A stretch of DNA of 64,000 nt from Streptomyces sp. CG 926. Its GTDB lineage: Bacteria; Actinomycetota; Actinomycetes; Streptomycetales; Streptomycetaceae. Below the pieces are notes generated by a model. It had not been told where the DNA came from and made no database searches. It worked only from the letters and a program-made list of their open reading frames with translations. The stretch spans positions 62,001 to 126,000 of the forward strand of contig NZ_QGGZ01000012.1 of assembly GCF_003148825.1 (NCBI RefSeq), read 5' to 3'. This document shows positions 43,418-51,565 of the stretch, one piece after another. The translations under genes and the position numbers were made by a program. The stretch's first letter is position 1. Every line of letters begins with the position of its first letter.

Positions 43418-43448
43418 ATGGTTCGGACCAAAGAAGGACTAGACCACT
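43418..43448. promoter_or_regulatory. DasR-like (dre) sites upstream of chitinase
   Basis: On the minus strand AGTGGTCTAGTCCT (43435-43448) matches the dre core TGGTCTAGACCA except for its last bases, and 43418-43431 (TTGGTCCGAACCAT) is a second, weaker palindrome. Both lie 80-115 bp upstream of the chitinase start. Confidence 0.8.
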
Positions 43449-43493
43449 CACGCGCCATTTCCCCAAGTCAGAGACCTGAGCGCACATCAGAAA

Positions 43494-43542
43494 CCGCTCG
43501 CCACCCCGGGTGACGAGCGGTTTAAGGCTGCCTTCAGGCAGC
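43494..43542 (-). terminator. Two hairpins, terminator of LLM gene
   Basis: Arms 43494-43500 and 43514-43520, and a second small stem of GCTGCC / GGCAGC around 43527-43542. On the minus strand the first is followed by a T-rich GGTTTCT tail. Confidence 0.65.
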
Positions 43543-43591
43543 TCCGCGCAAGGTTTCGGCAACGAACCAGCAAAACGCCGTTCGTGCGCCG

Positions 43592-44734
43592 TCAATCCGC
43601 GGCGGGCGCCTCCACGGGCATGCCGTATGCATCCGCGATGAGCTCGTACGAGCGCAACCGGGCAGCCCCGCTGTGGGCGTTGCCGGTCAACATCAGCTCG
43701 TCCGCGCCGGTCCGCTTCGCCAGGTCGTCCAGCCCGGTGCGCACCTCGTCCGGGGTGCCGTGGACGACGTTGGCGAGCCAGCTGTCGACGAACTCCCGCT
43801 CCGGCGAGGAGTACGGGTACGCGGCCGCCTCCTCGGGCGTCGGGATCAGGCCGGGCCGTCCGGTGCGCAGGCGCAGCATCGACAGGGCGCCCGTGAGCAC
43901 CTGGGCGCCGGCCGCCTCGGCGGTGTCGGCGGCGAGCGCCGAGACGCCGATGACGGCGTAGGGGGCGTCGAGGACGACCGAGGGGCGGAAGCTCTGGCGG
44001 TAGAGGTCGAGCGCGGGCAGGGTGCCGGCGGCCGAGAAGTGGTGGGCGTAGGCGAAGGGGAGGCCGAGCTCGCCGGCGAGGCGGGCGCTGAAGCCGGAGG
44101 AGCCGAGCAGCCAGATCGGCGGCCGGCCGGCGGGGCCCTGGACGGGGCCCGGTACGGCGTGCACGCGGGCGTACGGATGCCCGTCGGGGAAGTCGTCGTC
44201 GAGGAAGCGGGTGAGCTCGGCGAGGCTCCGGGGGAACTCGTCGGCGGCCTCGTCCAGGCGCCCGGGTCCGCGCAGGGCGGCGGCGGTGCGGCCGTCGGTG
44301 CCGGGGGCGCGGCCGAGTCCGAGGTCGATCCGGCCCGGGGCGAGCGCCTCCAGGGTGCCGAACTGCTCGGCGACGGCGAGCGGGGCGTGGTTGGGCAGCA
44401 TGACCCCGCCGGAACCGAGCCGGATGCGGGAGGTGTGCGCGGCGAGGTGGGCCAGGATCACGGCGGGCGAGGAGCTGGCGACGCCGGGCATGGAGTGGTG
44501 CTCGGCGACCCAGTGGCGGTGGTAGCCGCGGGACTCGGCGAGGCGGGCGATCTCGACGCTGGTGCGGAGGGAGGCGTGGGCGGTGCTGCCCGAGCCGACC
44601 GTGACGAGGTCCAGGACGGAGAGCGGTACGGTCGCCCGGCCTTGTGCGGTGGCGCGGATCCCGTTGCCCGCGTTCCGGTTCGCCTCGCCGCTCCCGCTCG
44701 CGTCGCCCCGTACGTCGTCCCCTGCGTCACTCAT
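43592..44734 (-). CDS. LLM-class flavin-dependent oxidoreductase
   Basis: A 380-aa bacterial-luciferase-like monooxygenase of the group similar to alkanal monooxygenase alpha. It has SVLDLVTVGSG near residue 38, then YHRHWVAEHHSMPGVASSSP, RIRLGSGGVMLPNH, LGLGRAPGTDGRT and LLGSSGFSARLA, all usual FMN or F420 pocket segments. The EHH motif suggests the FMN type. ATG 44734 was chosen for GGGAGCG upstream; residues 1-30 are low-complexity. The substrate is unknown. Confidence 0.88.
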   Translation of the reverse strand: MSDAGDDVRGDASGSGEANRNAGNGIRATAQGRATVPLSVLDLVTVGSGSTAHASLRTSVEIARLAESRGYHRHWVAEHHSMPGVASSSPAVILAHLAAHTSRIRLGSGGVMLPNHAPLAVAEQFGTLEALAPGRIDLGLGRAPGTDGRTAAALRGPGRLDEAADEFPRSLAELTRFLDDDFPDGHPYARVHAVPGPVQGPAGRPPIWLLGSSGFSARLAGELGLPFAYAHHFSAAGTLPALDLYRQSFRPSVVLDAPYAVIGVSALAADTAEAAGAQVLTGALSMLRLRTGRPGLIPTPEEAAAYPYSSPEREFVDSWLANVVHGTPDEVRTGLDDLAKRTGADELMLTGNAHSGAARLRSYELIADAYGMPVEAPAAD

Positions 44735-44894
44735 CGTCGCTCCCGTTTCGCTCTCCGGTCCGTACGACATCAGTGCGACACCGTACGAAGAACTCGAACC
44801 GTGGACGGCCGCAGGGCATTCCCGGCGCTGAGCGATGTCGCGCATGACCTTGGCATATGCCAGTGGAGTAGATCCAGGCAGATAGATCCGATTG

Positions 44895-44942
44895 AGCCAT
44901 CAATCTCCTCAACAGGCGCTCCACATGGGCCTCTTGATGGCT
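44895..44942. promoter_or_regulatory. Inverted repeat upstream of iclR-type gene
   Basis: AGCCATCAA (44895-44903) and TTGATGGCT (44934-44942) are perfect 9-bp inverted arms, 30 bp apart, 43 bp before the regulator's start. They could be an operator pair bound by the regulator. Confidence 0.5.
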
Positions 44943-44984
44943 ATCGTGGTAGGGCAAGCGGTAACAACCTGCTAGGGGGAAACC

Positions 44985-45743
44985 GTGGCGCTGAAGCCCG
45001 AGCCGACCGCGCCGTTCCACTCGGTGCAGTACGCACTACGCGTACTCGAAACGATCGCACGTCACACCGGTGGTGTGACGGACGTGCAGATCGCGCGTGA
45101 GACCGGCCTGCCCGCAGCCCATCTCGCTCCGATGCTGCTCATGCTGCGCCGGGAGGGATACGTCCTGCAGGTGTCCGACGGTGCTTACGCCATAGGGGAT
45201 TCCCTCGTCCTGCTCGGCTCCGGGATCGACCGGCAGCAGGCGCTCACCGACAAGCTCCAGGAGACCCTGGACCGGCTGCGCGACTCGGTCGGCGCGGCCG
45301 TCTACATCAGCCGGTACGTGGACGGCGAGGTCAGGATCACGCAGTTCGCGGACAGTCCCCGCACCCCGAAGGTGCACGAGTGGGTCGACTTCCGCTCCGC
45401 CGCACACGCCAGCGCGGTCGGCAAGTGCCTGCTGACGCAGTTGGACCTGAACGGACGACGCGACCACCTGTCCCGACACAAGATCGCCCGGCTCACGTCG
45501 AAGACGATCGTGAACGAGCGGATCCTGTTCTCCAAGCTGGACGCCCAGCCCGCCACCGTGCCGATGCTGGACCTGCAGGAATACGCCGTGGGTACGGTCT
45601 GCGCGGCGGTGCCGATCACGGCTGGGGCCTCGGTGGGCTGCCTGGCCCTGTCGATGCCGGTCGAGCACGCGCACCGACTGCGGGCCGCCGCGGACACCCT
45701 GAACCGGAAGGCCGCACCGCTGCTGCTGTCGCTCACGCTCTAG
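44985..45743 (+). CDS. IclR-family transcriptional regulator
   Basis: A 252-aa regulator. N-terminal winged helix at about residues 14-75 (YALRVLETIARHTGGVTDVQIARETGLPAAHLAPMLLML), then the IclR effector domain with AAVYISRYVDGEVRITQFADSP, HASAVGKCLLTQLD and GTVCAAVPITAG. GTG 44985 follows GGGGGA. The 250 bp upstream hold a 9-bp inverted repeat. No obvious target operon adjoins it, so it may act on itself or distant genes. Confidence 0.9.
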   Translation: MALKPEPTAPFHSVQYALRVLETIARHTGGVTDVQIARETGLPAAHLAPMLLMLRREGYVLQVSDGAYAIGDSLVLLGSGIDRQQALTDKLQETLDRLRDSVGAAVYISRYVDGEVRITQFADSPRTPKVHEWVDFRSAAHASAVGKCLLTQLDLNGRRDHLSRHKIARLTSKTIVNERILFSKLDAQPATVPMLDLQEYAVGTVCAAVPITAGASVGCLALSMPVEHAHRLRAAADTLNRKAAPLLLSLTL

Positions 45744-45797
45744 GGCGAGCGGCGGGGCCTGCGGCCGGGCCCGGAGGGGCCCGGACAAGCCGGAAAA

Positions 45798-45839
45798 CAC
45801 TTCGGGCGGTTCCCGGTGATACCGGAAACCGCCCGAAGT
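45798..45839 (+). terminator. Terminator after iclR-type gene
   Basis: Long stem (about 18 bp with one or two mismatches, 45798-45816 and 45821-45839), 55 bp after the stop and just before the convergent tRNA-Lys. Confidence 0.85.
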
Positions 45840-45844
45840 ACAGG

Positions 45845-45918
45845 TGCGCCGCCAGGGACTCGAACCCCGGACCCGCTGATTAAGAGTCAGCTGCTCTAAC
45901 CAACTGAGCTAGCGGCGC
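45845..45918 (-). tRNA. tRNA-Lys (anticodon CTT), copy 2
   Basis: Minus-strand gene identical in sequence to copies 1 and 3. The acceptor 5' strand is at 45912-45918 and the discriminator at 45845. Confidence 0.97.
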
Positions 45919-45963
45919 CTGACAGAGAAAATACTACCTGGTCCTCAGGGGTGCTCAAAACCA

Positions 45964-46611
45964 TTAGCCGCGGAGGTACGCGAGGACCGCCAGGACCCGG
46001 CGGTGGGTGTCCTCGGCGGGCGGCAGGTCGAGCTTTCCCAGGATGTTCCCGATGTGTTTGCCGACGGCCGCCTCGGACACCACCAGCTCCCGGGCTATCG
46101 CCCCGTTCGACTTCCCCTCCGCCACCAGGCCCAGCACCTCCCGCTCCCGCGGGGTCAGCGCGGCCAGCGGATCGCGCCGCCGCCGCAGCAGCTGGCGTAC
46201 GACCTCCGGGTCGACCACCGTGCCGCCGCCGGCCACCGTGACCACCGCGTCGAGGAACTGCTCCACCTGCCCGACCCGGTCCTTCAGCAGGTAGCCGACG
46301 CCCCTGCCGTCCCCGGAGTCCAGCAGGTCGGCGGCGTACGAGCGCTGCACGTACTGGCTGAGCACCAGCACCGGCAGGGCCGGGCGGGCGGCCCGCAGCT
46401 CCACGGCGGCGCGCAGCCCGTCGTCGGCCAGGCCCGGGGGCATCCGTACGTCGGTCACCACGATGTCCGGGTCGTGGGCGGCCACGGCGGTGCGGAGCTC
46501 GTCCGCGTCCCCGACGGCGGCCACCACCCGGTGGCCGAAACGCGTCAGCAGGCCTACGAGCCCCTCGCGCAGCAGGACCCCGTCCTCGGCGAGGACGATC
46601 CTCAGGGACAC
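45964..46611 (-). CDS. NarL/FixJ-family response regulator
   Basis: A 215-aa regulator. Receiver with acidic ED in VLAEDGVLLREGL, phospho-acceptor D in IVVTDVRMPP and K in YLLKDRV; LuxR-type HTH at about 148-205 (LTPREREVLGLVAEGKSNGAIARELVVSEAAVGKHIGNIL). GTG 46611 lies inside the kinase's last codons (10-bp overlap), so the pair is coupled. Genes it controls are unknown. Confidence 0.92.
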   Translation of the reverse strand: MSLRIVLAEDGVLLREGLVGLLTRFGHRVVAAVGDADELRTAVAAHDPDIVVTDVRMPPGLADDGLRAAVELRAARPALPVLVLSQYVQRSYAADLLDSGDGRGVGYLLKDRVGQVEQFLDAVVTVAGGGTVVDPEVVRQLLRRRRDPLAALTPREREVLGLVAEGKSNGAIARELVVSEAAVGKHIGNILGKLDLPPAEDTHRRVLAVLAYLRG

Positions 46612-47906
46612 GTCGCGGGAGGGCTGGTCACCGGGCACGGGATCTCCAGGCTCAGAACGGTCGGGCCGCCGGGCGGGCTGGTGATCGTCAGTGTGCCATC
46701 GAGGACCGCGATCCGGTCGGCCAGTCCGGTCAGCCCGGAGCCGGCGGCCGGATCGGCGCCGCCGCGGCCGTCGTCGGTGACGTCGATGAGCAGGGCGTCG
46801 CCGGTGTGCCGGGCGGTGAGGGCGGCGCGGGCCGCGCCGCTGTGCCGGCCGACGTTGGCGAGCGCCTCGCAGACCCCGAAGTAGGCGGCGGCCTCCACGG
46901 ACTCCGGCAGGCGCGGCAGGTCGGCGCTCAGATCGGCGTCCACGGGGACGGCGGAACGCTCGGCGACGTCGGCGAGGGCGCCGGTGAGGCCGTAGTCGGA
47001 GAGGACCTGCGGGTGGATGCCGTGGATCAGCTCGCGCAGTTCCGCGAGGACCTTGCCGGCCTCGTCGTGGGCGGTCGCGAGCCGGTCGGCGAGCGGTCCC
47101 GGGGGCGCGTCGAGGCGGGCGAGGCCGAGGGTCATGGTGAGGGCGACGAGCCGCTGCTGGGCGCCGTCGTGGAGGTCCCGCTCGATCCGGCGGCGCTCGG
47201 CCTCGAAGGCGTCGACCAGCCGGGCCCGGGAGCGGGTGACCTCGGCGAGCCGACCCTGGAGTTCGCGCTCGCGGGGAGCGAGCAGGGCGCGGGTGAGGGC
47301 GGCGCGGGCCCCGGCGAACGCGCCGAGCGGATGGAGGAGGGCGGGGAGCAGCACGGCCCCGGCGGCGGCGAAGGCGAAGGCGGCCGGGTAGGAGGTGACC
47401 AGCCAGAGCTTGATCACCTTGACCTCGCCGTCGGGCGCCAGGGCGAGCTGGAGCGGGGTGGTGAGCAGCAGCAGCGGCAGGCCGAGGAGGGCCGCCACGG
47501 CGGCCAGGTCGATCCACCAGAGCAGGAGGCCGTGCAGGACGGCGTAGCCGAGCTCGCGCCAGGTGGCCTGCTCGCGGTAGCGCAGCCGGGCCCAGGCGAG
47601 GAGGCCGGGCTCGGCGGGCGTGCGGTGGGGGGTGCGGGCGGGTGTGCGGTCGATCAGGCGCAGCCGGCGGCGCTCGACGGCGCCGGTCGGTACGCCGACC
47701 AGGCAGAGCAGGGCGAGCAGCGGCAGGCCGACGAGGACGAGGCCGAGCGCGGCGCCCGCCCCGGCGAGGAGGACGACGGCCAGCAGGACGGGGATCCCGG
47801 TGAGGGCGCTCCCGGCGAGGTACCCGGCGGATCGCCAGGGCCAGGCGGACCGCAGGTACCGGCCGCGGGCCAGGGCCTGCCAGGGGGTGCGGGGCTGATC
47901 GTCCAT
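46602..47906 (-). CDS. NarL-type sensor histidine kinase (HisKA_3)
   Basis: A 434-aa membrane kinase. Four membrane helices lie in the first 210 residues (a sensor region of the streptomycete DUF4097-like kinase type, without a clear extracellular domain). The phosphorylation site follows in RRRIERDLHDGAQQRLVAL at about residue 235, and the ATPase with EALANVGRHSGA and DDGRGGADPAAGSGLTGLADRI. It is translated ahead of its response regulator with overlap. The lack of a large extracellular domain suggests intramembrane sensing. Confidence 0.92.
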   Translation of the reverse strand: MDDQPRTPWQALARGRYLRSAWPWRSAGYLAGSALTGIPVLLAVVLLAGAGAALGLVLVGLPLLALLCLVGVPTGAVERRRLRLIDRTPARTPHRTPAEPGLLAWARLRYREQATWRELGYAVLHGLLLWWIDLAAVAALLGLPLLLLTTPLQLALAPDGEVKVIKLWLVTSYPAAFAFAAAGAVLLPALLHPLGAFAGARAALTRALLAPRERELQGRLAEVTRSRARLVDAFEAERRRIERDLHDGAQQRLVALTMTLGLARLDAPPGPLADRLATAHDEAGKVLAELRELIHGIHPQVLSDYGLTGALADVAERSAVPVDADLSADLPRLPESVEAAAYFGVCEALANVGRHSGAARAALTARHTGDALLIDVTDDGRGGADPAAGSGLTGLADRIAVLDGTLTITSPPGGPTVLSLEIPCPVTSPPATCP

Positions 47907-48103
47907 ACGGGCAAGCTATCCGGGGGCCCGGCGGAGCGGGATACCTCCTGCGGGCGTCCCGGGGGTAGCCCTGGCCCTACCCCCGGCTCCCGGCTCGGCG
48001 GCGGGGACGTGGGGCCGACCCGACCGGACCGGGCACAGGAAGTCGGGTCCGGCACAGTGGGACCTCCCTAGCGTGGAGATCGACAAGGGAAGGACGGCCA
48101 CAC

Positions 48104-48970
48104 GTGCTGGAGCGGCTGAACCAGGCCATGGACCACATCGAGGAGCACCTCGACGAGCCCGTCGACGCGGCCGAGCTGGCGCGGATCGCCATGACGTCGG
48201 AGTACCACTTCCGCCGGATGTTCTCGGCGCTGGCGGGCATCCCGCTCTCGGAGTACGTCCGCCGCAGGCGGCTGACGCTCGCGGGGGCCGAGGTGCTCGA
48301 CGGGCGGCGGACGCTGCTCGACGTCGCGGTGCGGTACGGGTACGGCTCGGGCGAGGCGTTCGCGCGGGCCTTTCGCGCCGTGCACGGGGTCGGCCCCGGC
48401 GAGGCGCGGCGGACGGGCGCGGCACTGCGCTCCCAGCCACGGATGTCCTTCCGGTTGATCGTCGAAGGGAGAAGCAGCATGCGGTACCGGGTGGTGGAGA
48501 AGGACGGGTTCCGGCTCGTGGGCAGGGGGACGCGGATCCCGCTGGTCTACGAGGGGATGAACCCGGCCATCGTGGAGTTCGTCAAAGGCATCGGCAAGGA
48601 GACACTGGGGCGGTGGGAGGCGGCCGGGTCCGGGGAGCCGGGCGGTGTGCTGGCCGTGGTCGGCAACCACGCCGCGCAGGACGCGGAGGGCACCGAACTG
48701 GACTACTTCCACGGGGTGCTGAGCGACGAGGACGTGCCGGGGGCTTCGGAGAGCCTGGACGTGGAGCCGGGTACGTGGGCGGTGTTCGAGTCCTCGGGTG
48801 AGTTCCCGCTGGCGGTCCAGCACCTCTGGCGGGACGTGTACACGCAGTGGTTCCCGTCCAACCCGTACCGGAGCCGCCCGGGTCCGTCGCTCTCGCGGAC
48901 GCGGGTGTCGCCGGACGGCACGCACGCGGACGCGGAGCTGTGGATCCCGGTGGTGCGGGCCGACGACTAG
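48104..48970 (+). CDS. AraC-family regulator with GyrI-like effector domain
   Basis: A 288-aa protein. N-terminal double HTH at about residues 8-105 (LDEPVDAAELARIAMTSEYHFRRMFSALAGIPLSEYVRRRRL), then a C-terminal GyrI-like small-molecule-binding domain from about 125 (YRVVEKDGFRLVGRGTRIP ... EFPLAVQHLWRDVYTQWFPSNPY). This is the Rob-like order. Such proteins answer to drugs and other hydrophobic ligands. The GTG start 48104 directly follows the divergent kinase gene's promoter region. Confidence 0.9.
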   Translation: MLERLNQAMDHIEEHLDEPVDAAELARIAMTSEYHFRRMFSALAGIPLSEYVRRRRLTLAGAEVLDGRRTLLDVAVRYGYGSGEAFARAFRAVHGVGPGEARRTGAALRSQPRMSFRLIVEGRSSMRYRVVEKDGFRLVGRGTRIPLVYEGMNPAIVEFVKGIGKETLGRWEAAGSGEPGGVLAVVGNHAAQDAEGTELDYFHGVLSDEDVPGASESLDVEPGTWAVFESSGEFPLAVQHLWRDVYTQWFPSNPYRSRPGPSLSRTRVSPDGTHADAELWIPVVRADD

Positions 48971-49004
48971 GGCGTCGGCCTGCCCCGACGGGGTCAGGGC
49001 CCGG

Positions 49005-50711
49005 TCACGGACCCGGTGTCCGTGGCCGGCGCAGCAGGTCGGAGCGGCCCTGGGCCTCGTAGGTCGCCAGGAGGGCGGTGAGGGCGGCTTCGTCCAGGCG
49101 GCGGTAGCCGTCGGCTCCGGCCGGGGAGCGGTGCCAGACGGGGTCCGCGCAGTGGAAGCCCTCCTGGCGGAGGGAAACCCGGTGGATCTTGTTCGTCGCC
49201 GTGGTCGGCATGGCGGCGACGAGGCGGACGTAGCGCGGGGCCATCTTCGTGCCGAGGTCGGGCTGGCGGGAGAGGAAGGCCGCGAAGGCGTCCGGGTCGA
49301 AGGTCGCGCCGTCCCGCAGGGCGAGGGCCGCCATGACCTGGTCCCCCGCGACCTCGTCCGGGACGGCGTAGACGGCGACCGCCGCCGCGTCCGTCCAGCG
49401 GGCCAGGATGTTCTCGATCACCGCGGCGGCGAGGTTCTCGCTGTCGACGCGGAGCCGGTCGTCGGTGCGGCCCGCGAAGTAGAGGAAGCCGGCCGCGTCG
49501 CGGAAGAAGAGGTCGCCGGTCCAGTACCAGCCGTCGCGGGTGCGGTCGGCCTCCGCGTCGGGGTTGCGCCAGTAGCCCTCGAAGAGGCTGCGGCCGCGGT
49601 TGACCAGTTCGCCGATCGCCGCCGAGCCGTTGAGCAGGCGGCCGTCCGGGTCGAGGACCGCGGGCGGGCATTCCGCGCCCGTCGCCGGGTCGATCACCGC
49701 GAGCTCGTCGCCCGCACCGGCGCGGCCCAGGGCGCCCGGCGGGGTGTCCGGGGTGCGCTGGACGGAGGCGCCGCCCTCGGTGGCGCCGTAGCCCTCCACC
49801 AGCCGGACCCCGAACCGCTCGGCGAAGCGGGCCGCGTCCACCGCCCCGGCCTCGGTGCCGAAGCCGAGCCGCAGGGTGTGGGCGCGGTCGTCGGGGCGGG
49901 GTTCGGTGGCCAGCAGGTACTGGATCGCCCGCCCGACGTAGGTGAAGTACGTGGCCCCGTACGCCCGTACGTCGTCCAGGAACGCGGAGGCCGAGAAGCG
50001 GCGGCGCAGCGCCACCGGGGCCCCGCCGACCAGGGCCGGCAGCCAGTCGGCGATGACGGCGTTGCCGTGGAAGAGCGGCATGCAGATGTAGTGGACGTCG
50101 TCCGGCGTGACGGTGAACTGGCGGGCCAGCGCGGCTCCGGCGGCCGCGAGCCGGCCCTGGGTGCAGATGGCGGCCTTGGGGGCGCCGGTGGAGCCGGAGG
50201 TGAAGTAGAGCAGGAGGCGGGAGTCGGGTGCGGGCGGCCGTAGGGCGGCTTCGCCGGGCTTGGCGGCGGCGTAGGGGGCGAGCAGGGCCTCGTACTCCTC
50301 GGTGCCGGTGACCAGGACGCGGACGCCGGGCAGGTCGAGGCCGCGCAGCAGCGGCAGGTGGGCGCGCTCGGTGATCAGGATCCGGCAGTCGGTGTGCAGG
50401 ATGTCGCGGGCCAGCTCGGGGCCGCGCCGGGTGGGGTTGATCCCGGCGACGGCGGCCCCGGCGAGGGCCGCCGCGCCGAGCCAGAACGGGAACTCGGGGG
50501 TGTTGTCGAGCAGGATCCCGAGGTGCGGCTCGGCCCCCGGGGGCATGAGGTCGACGAGGAGCGCGGCGCGTGCGGCGGCCTCCTGGGCGGTCCGGTGGTG
50601 GCTGAGGACGTGCCGTTCGGCGTCGTCCTCGTACATCAGCCCGGGCCGGTGGTCGCCCCATCGGCGCGCTACGAGCTCCGCGACGGTGTCAGGTGCAGTC
50701 GTCGTCCGCAT
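49005..50711 (-). CDS. AMP-binding acyl-CoA synthetase (FadD-like)
   Basis: A 568-aa adenylate-forming enzyme. The P-loop-like A3 motif YFTSGSTGAPKAA is at about residues 172-184, A5 GYGATEGG at about 308-315, A7 YWTGDLFFRDAAG at about 398-410 and A10 lysine in TATNKIHRVSLRQ near 505. The length and the PEFPFWLGAAALAGA region resemble long-chain fatty acyl-CoA ligases. It activates a carboxylate with ATP and joins it to CoA. Chain specificity cannot be given. It stands alone between an AraC gene and the AA10 gene. Confidence 0.9.
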   Translation of the reverse strand: MRTTTAPDTVAELVARRWGDHRPGLMYEDDAERHVLSHHRTAQEAAARAALLVDLMPPGAEPHLGILLDNTPEFPFWLGAAALAGAAVAGINPTRRGPELARDILHTDCRILITERAHLPLLRGLDLPGVRVLVTGTEEYEALLAPYAAAKPGEAALRPPAPDSRLLLYFTSGSTGAPKAAICTQGRLAAAGAALARQFTVTPDDVHYICMPLFHGNAVIADWLPALVGGAPVALRRRFSASAFLDDVRAYGATYFTYVGRAIQYLLATEPRPDDRAHTLRLGFGTEAGAVDAARFAERFGVRLVEGYGATEGGASVQRTPDTPPGALGRAGAGDELAVIDPATGAECPPAVLDPDGRLLNGSAAIGELVNRGRSLFEGYWRNPDAEADRTRDGWYWTGDLFFRDAAGFLYFAGRTDDRLRVDSENLAAAVIENILARWTDAAAVAVYAVPDEVAGDQVMAALALRDGATFDPDAFAAFLSRQPDLGTKMAPRYVRLVAAMPTTATNKIHRVSLRQEGFHCADPVWHRSPAGADGYRRLDEAALTALLATYEAQGRSDLLRRPRTPGP

Positions 50712-50759
50712 GCCGCCGGAGGGTAGTTGACGTGACGTCAGAACTGAACGGTGGAACGA

Positions 50760-51377
50760 TCAGAACTGGACGTCGGAGCAGGCGTAGAAGGCCATCGGGG
50801 TGTCGTTGACGGTCCAGACGGCCAGGATCAGGTGCCGACCGGTCTTGCCGCTCGGCATGGCGCCCTGGTGGACGGTGGTCATGGACGGGCGGGCGCCGTT
50901 GTAGGCGACGGTGAGGAAGGGCTGGGGTTCGAGGTCGGCGCGGGTGAGGGCCTTGGTGCCGGTCCAGCCGTCCTTGGTGACGTAGTACTTGAAGTCGGTG
51001 GTGGAGTGGTTGGCGGTGAACTGCCACCGGAAGGAGTAGCTCTGCCCACCGGTCACCTTGGTGGTGGGCCAGGCGCCGCCGCGCGGGTTGTCGAGCTCGG
51101 CGAACTGCGGGAGCCCGCCGGAACATATCTTGCCGTCGGCGGGGCCGGCGGCCGGGAAGCCCTTGAAGCCCTCGACGCTCTGCGGCTCCCACTGGATCGC
51201 GCCGCAGTCGGAGACGGTCCTGTTGGCGCAGAGCTTCTGCCGGCTGATCGGGGTGTCGGTGTAGCCGTGGCTGCTGGCGGCGGGGGCGGTGACGAGGGTG
51301 ATGCCGGCGACGAGGCCGAGGCCGAGCGCGGCGACGCCGGCCCGCCGGGGGATTCTGGGCATGCGGATGGGACGCAT
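50760..51377 (-). CDS. Secreted AA10 lytic polysaccharide monooxygenase (chitin-active type)
   Basis: A 205-aa single-domain AA10 enzyme. The signal peptide ends before H37, so the mature protein starts HGYTDTP with the copper-binding His. The second His of the brace is H124 in FTANHSTTDFKYYVT. Small single-domain members such as S. coelicolor CHB oxidise crystalline chitin. A dre-like site 54 bp upstream links it with the chitinase and N-acetylglucosamine control. ATG 51377 is the start; MPRIPRR at residue 6 is an alternative. Confidence 0.94.
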   Translation of the reverse strand: MRPIRMPRIPRRAGVAALGLGLVAGITLVTAPAASSHGYTDTPISRQKLCANRTVSDCGAIQWEPQSVEGFKGFPAAGPADGKICSGGLPQFAELDNPRGGAWPTTKVTGGQSYSFRWQFTANHSTTDFKYYVTKDGWTGTKALTRADLEPQPFLTVAYNGARPSMTTVHQGAMPSGKTGRHLILAVWTVNDTPMAFYACSDVQF

Positions 51378-51430
51378 GATGCTCCTTGAACGTGGGGGGA
51401 GTTCGGTGAGAGCGCGCGCGTGTGGGGATC

Positions 51431-51442
51431 AGGTCTAGACCA
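51431..51442. promoter_or_regulatory. DasR-like (dre) site upstream of AA10 gene
   Basis: AGGTCTAGACCA (51431-51442) matches the dre consensus at all but the first base, with a perfect GGTCTAGACC palindrome (51432-51441). It lies 54 bp from the AA10 start. Confidence 0.85.
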
Positions 51443-51484
51443 AGTCCCAGATTATTGACGAGAGTTGGCCATGTCCATACCAAT

Positions 51485-51527
51485 GGGAGAACGGGTGGTC
51501 CGTCACCTTCCGGCCACCCGTTCTCCC
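51485..51527 (-). terminator. Terminator of the flotillin-like gene
   Basis: Perfect 14-bp arms (51485-51498 and 51514-51527) with a 15-nt loop, 39 bp after the stop of the leftward flotillin-like gene. Confidence 0.8.
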
Positions 51528-51565
51528 GCGCGTTCCCGGCCTCGCCGGCCCCCTACGCCGCCGCC

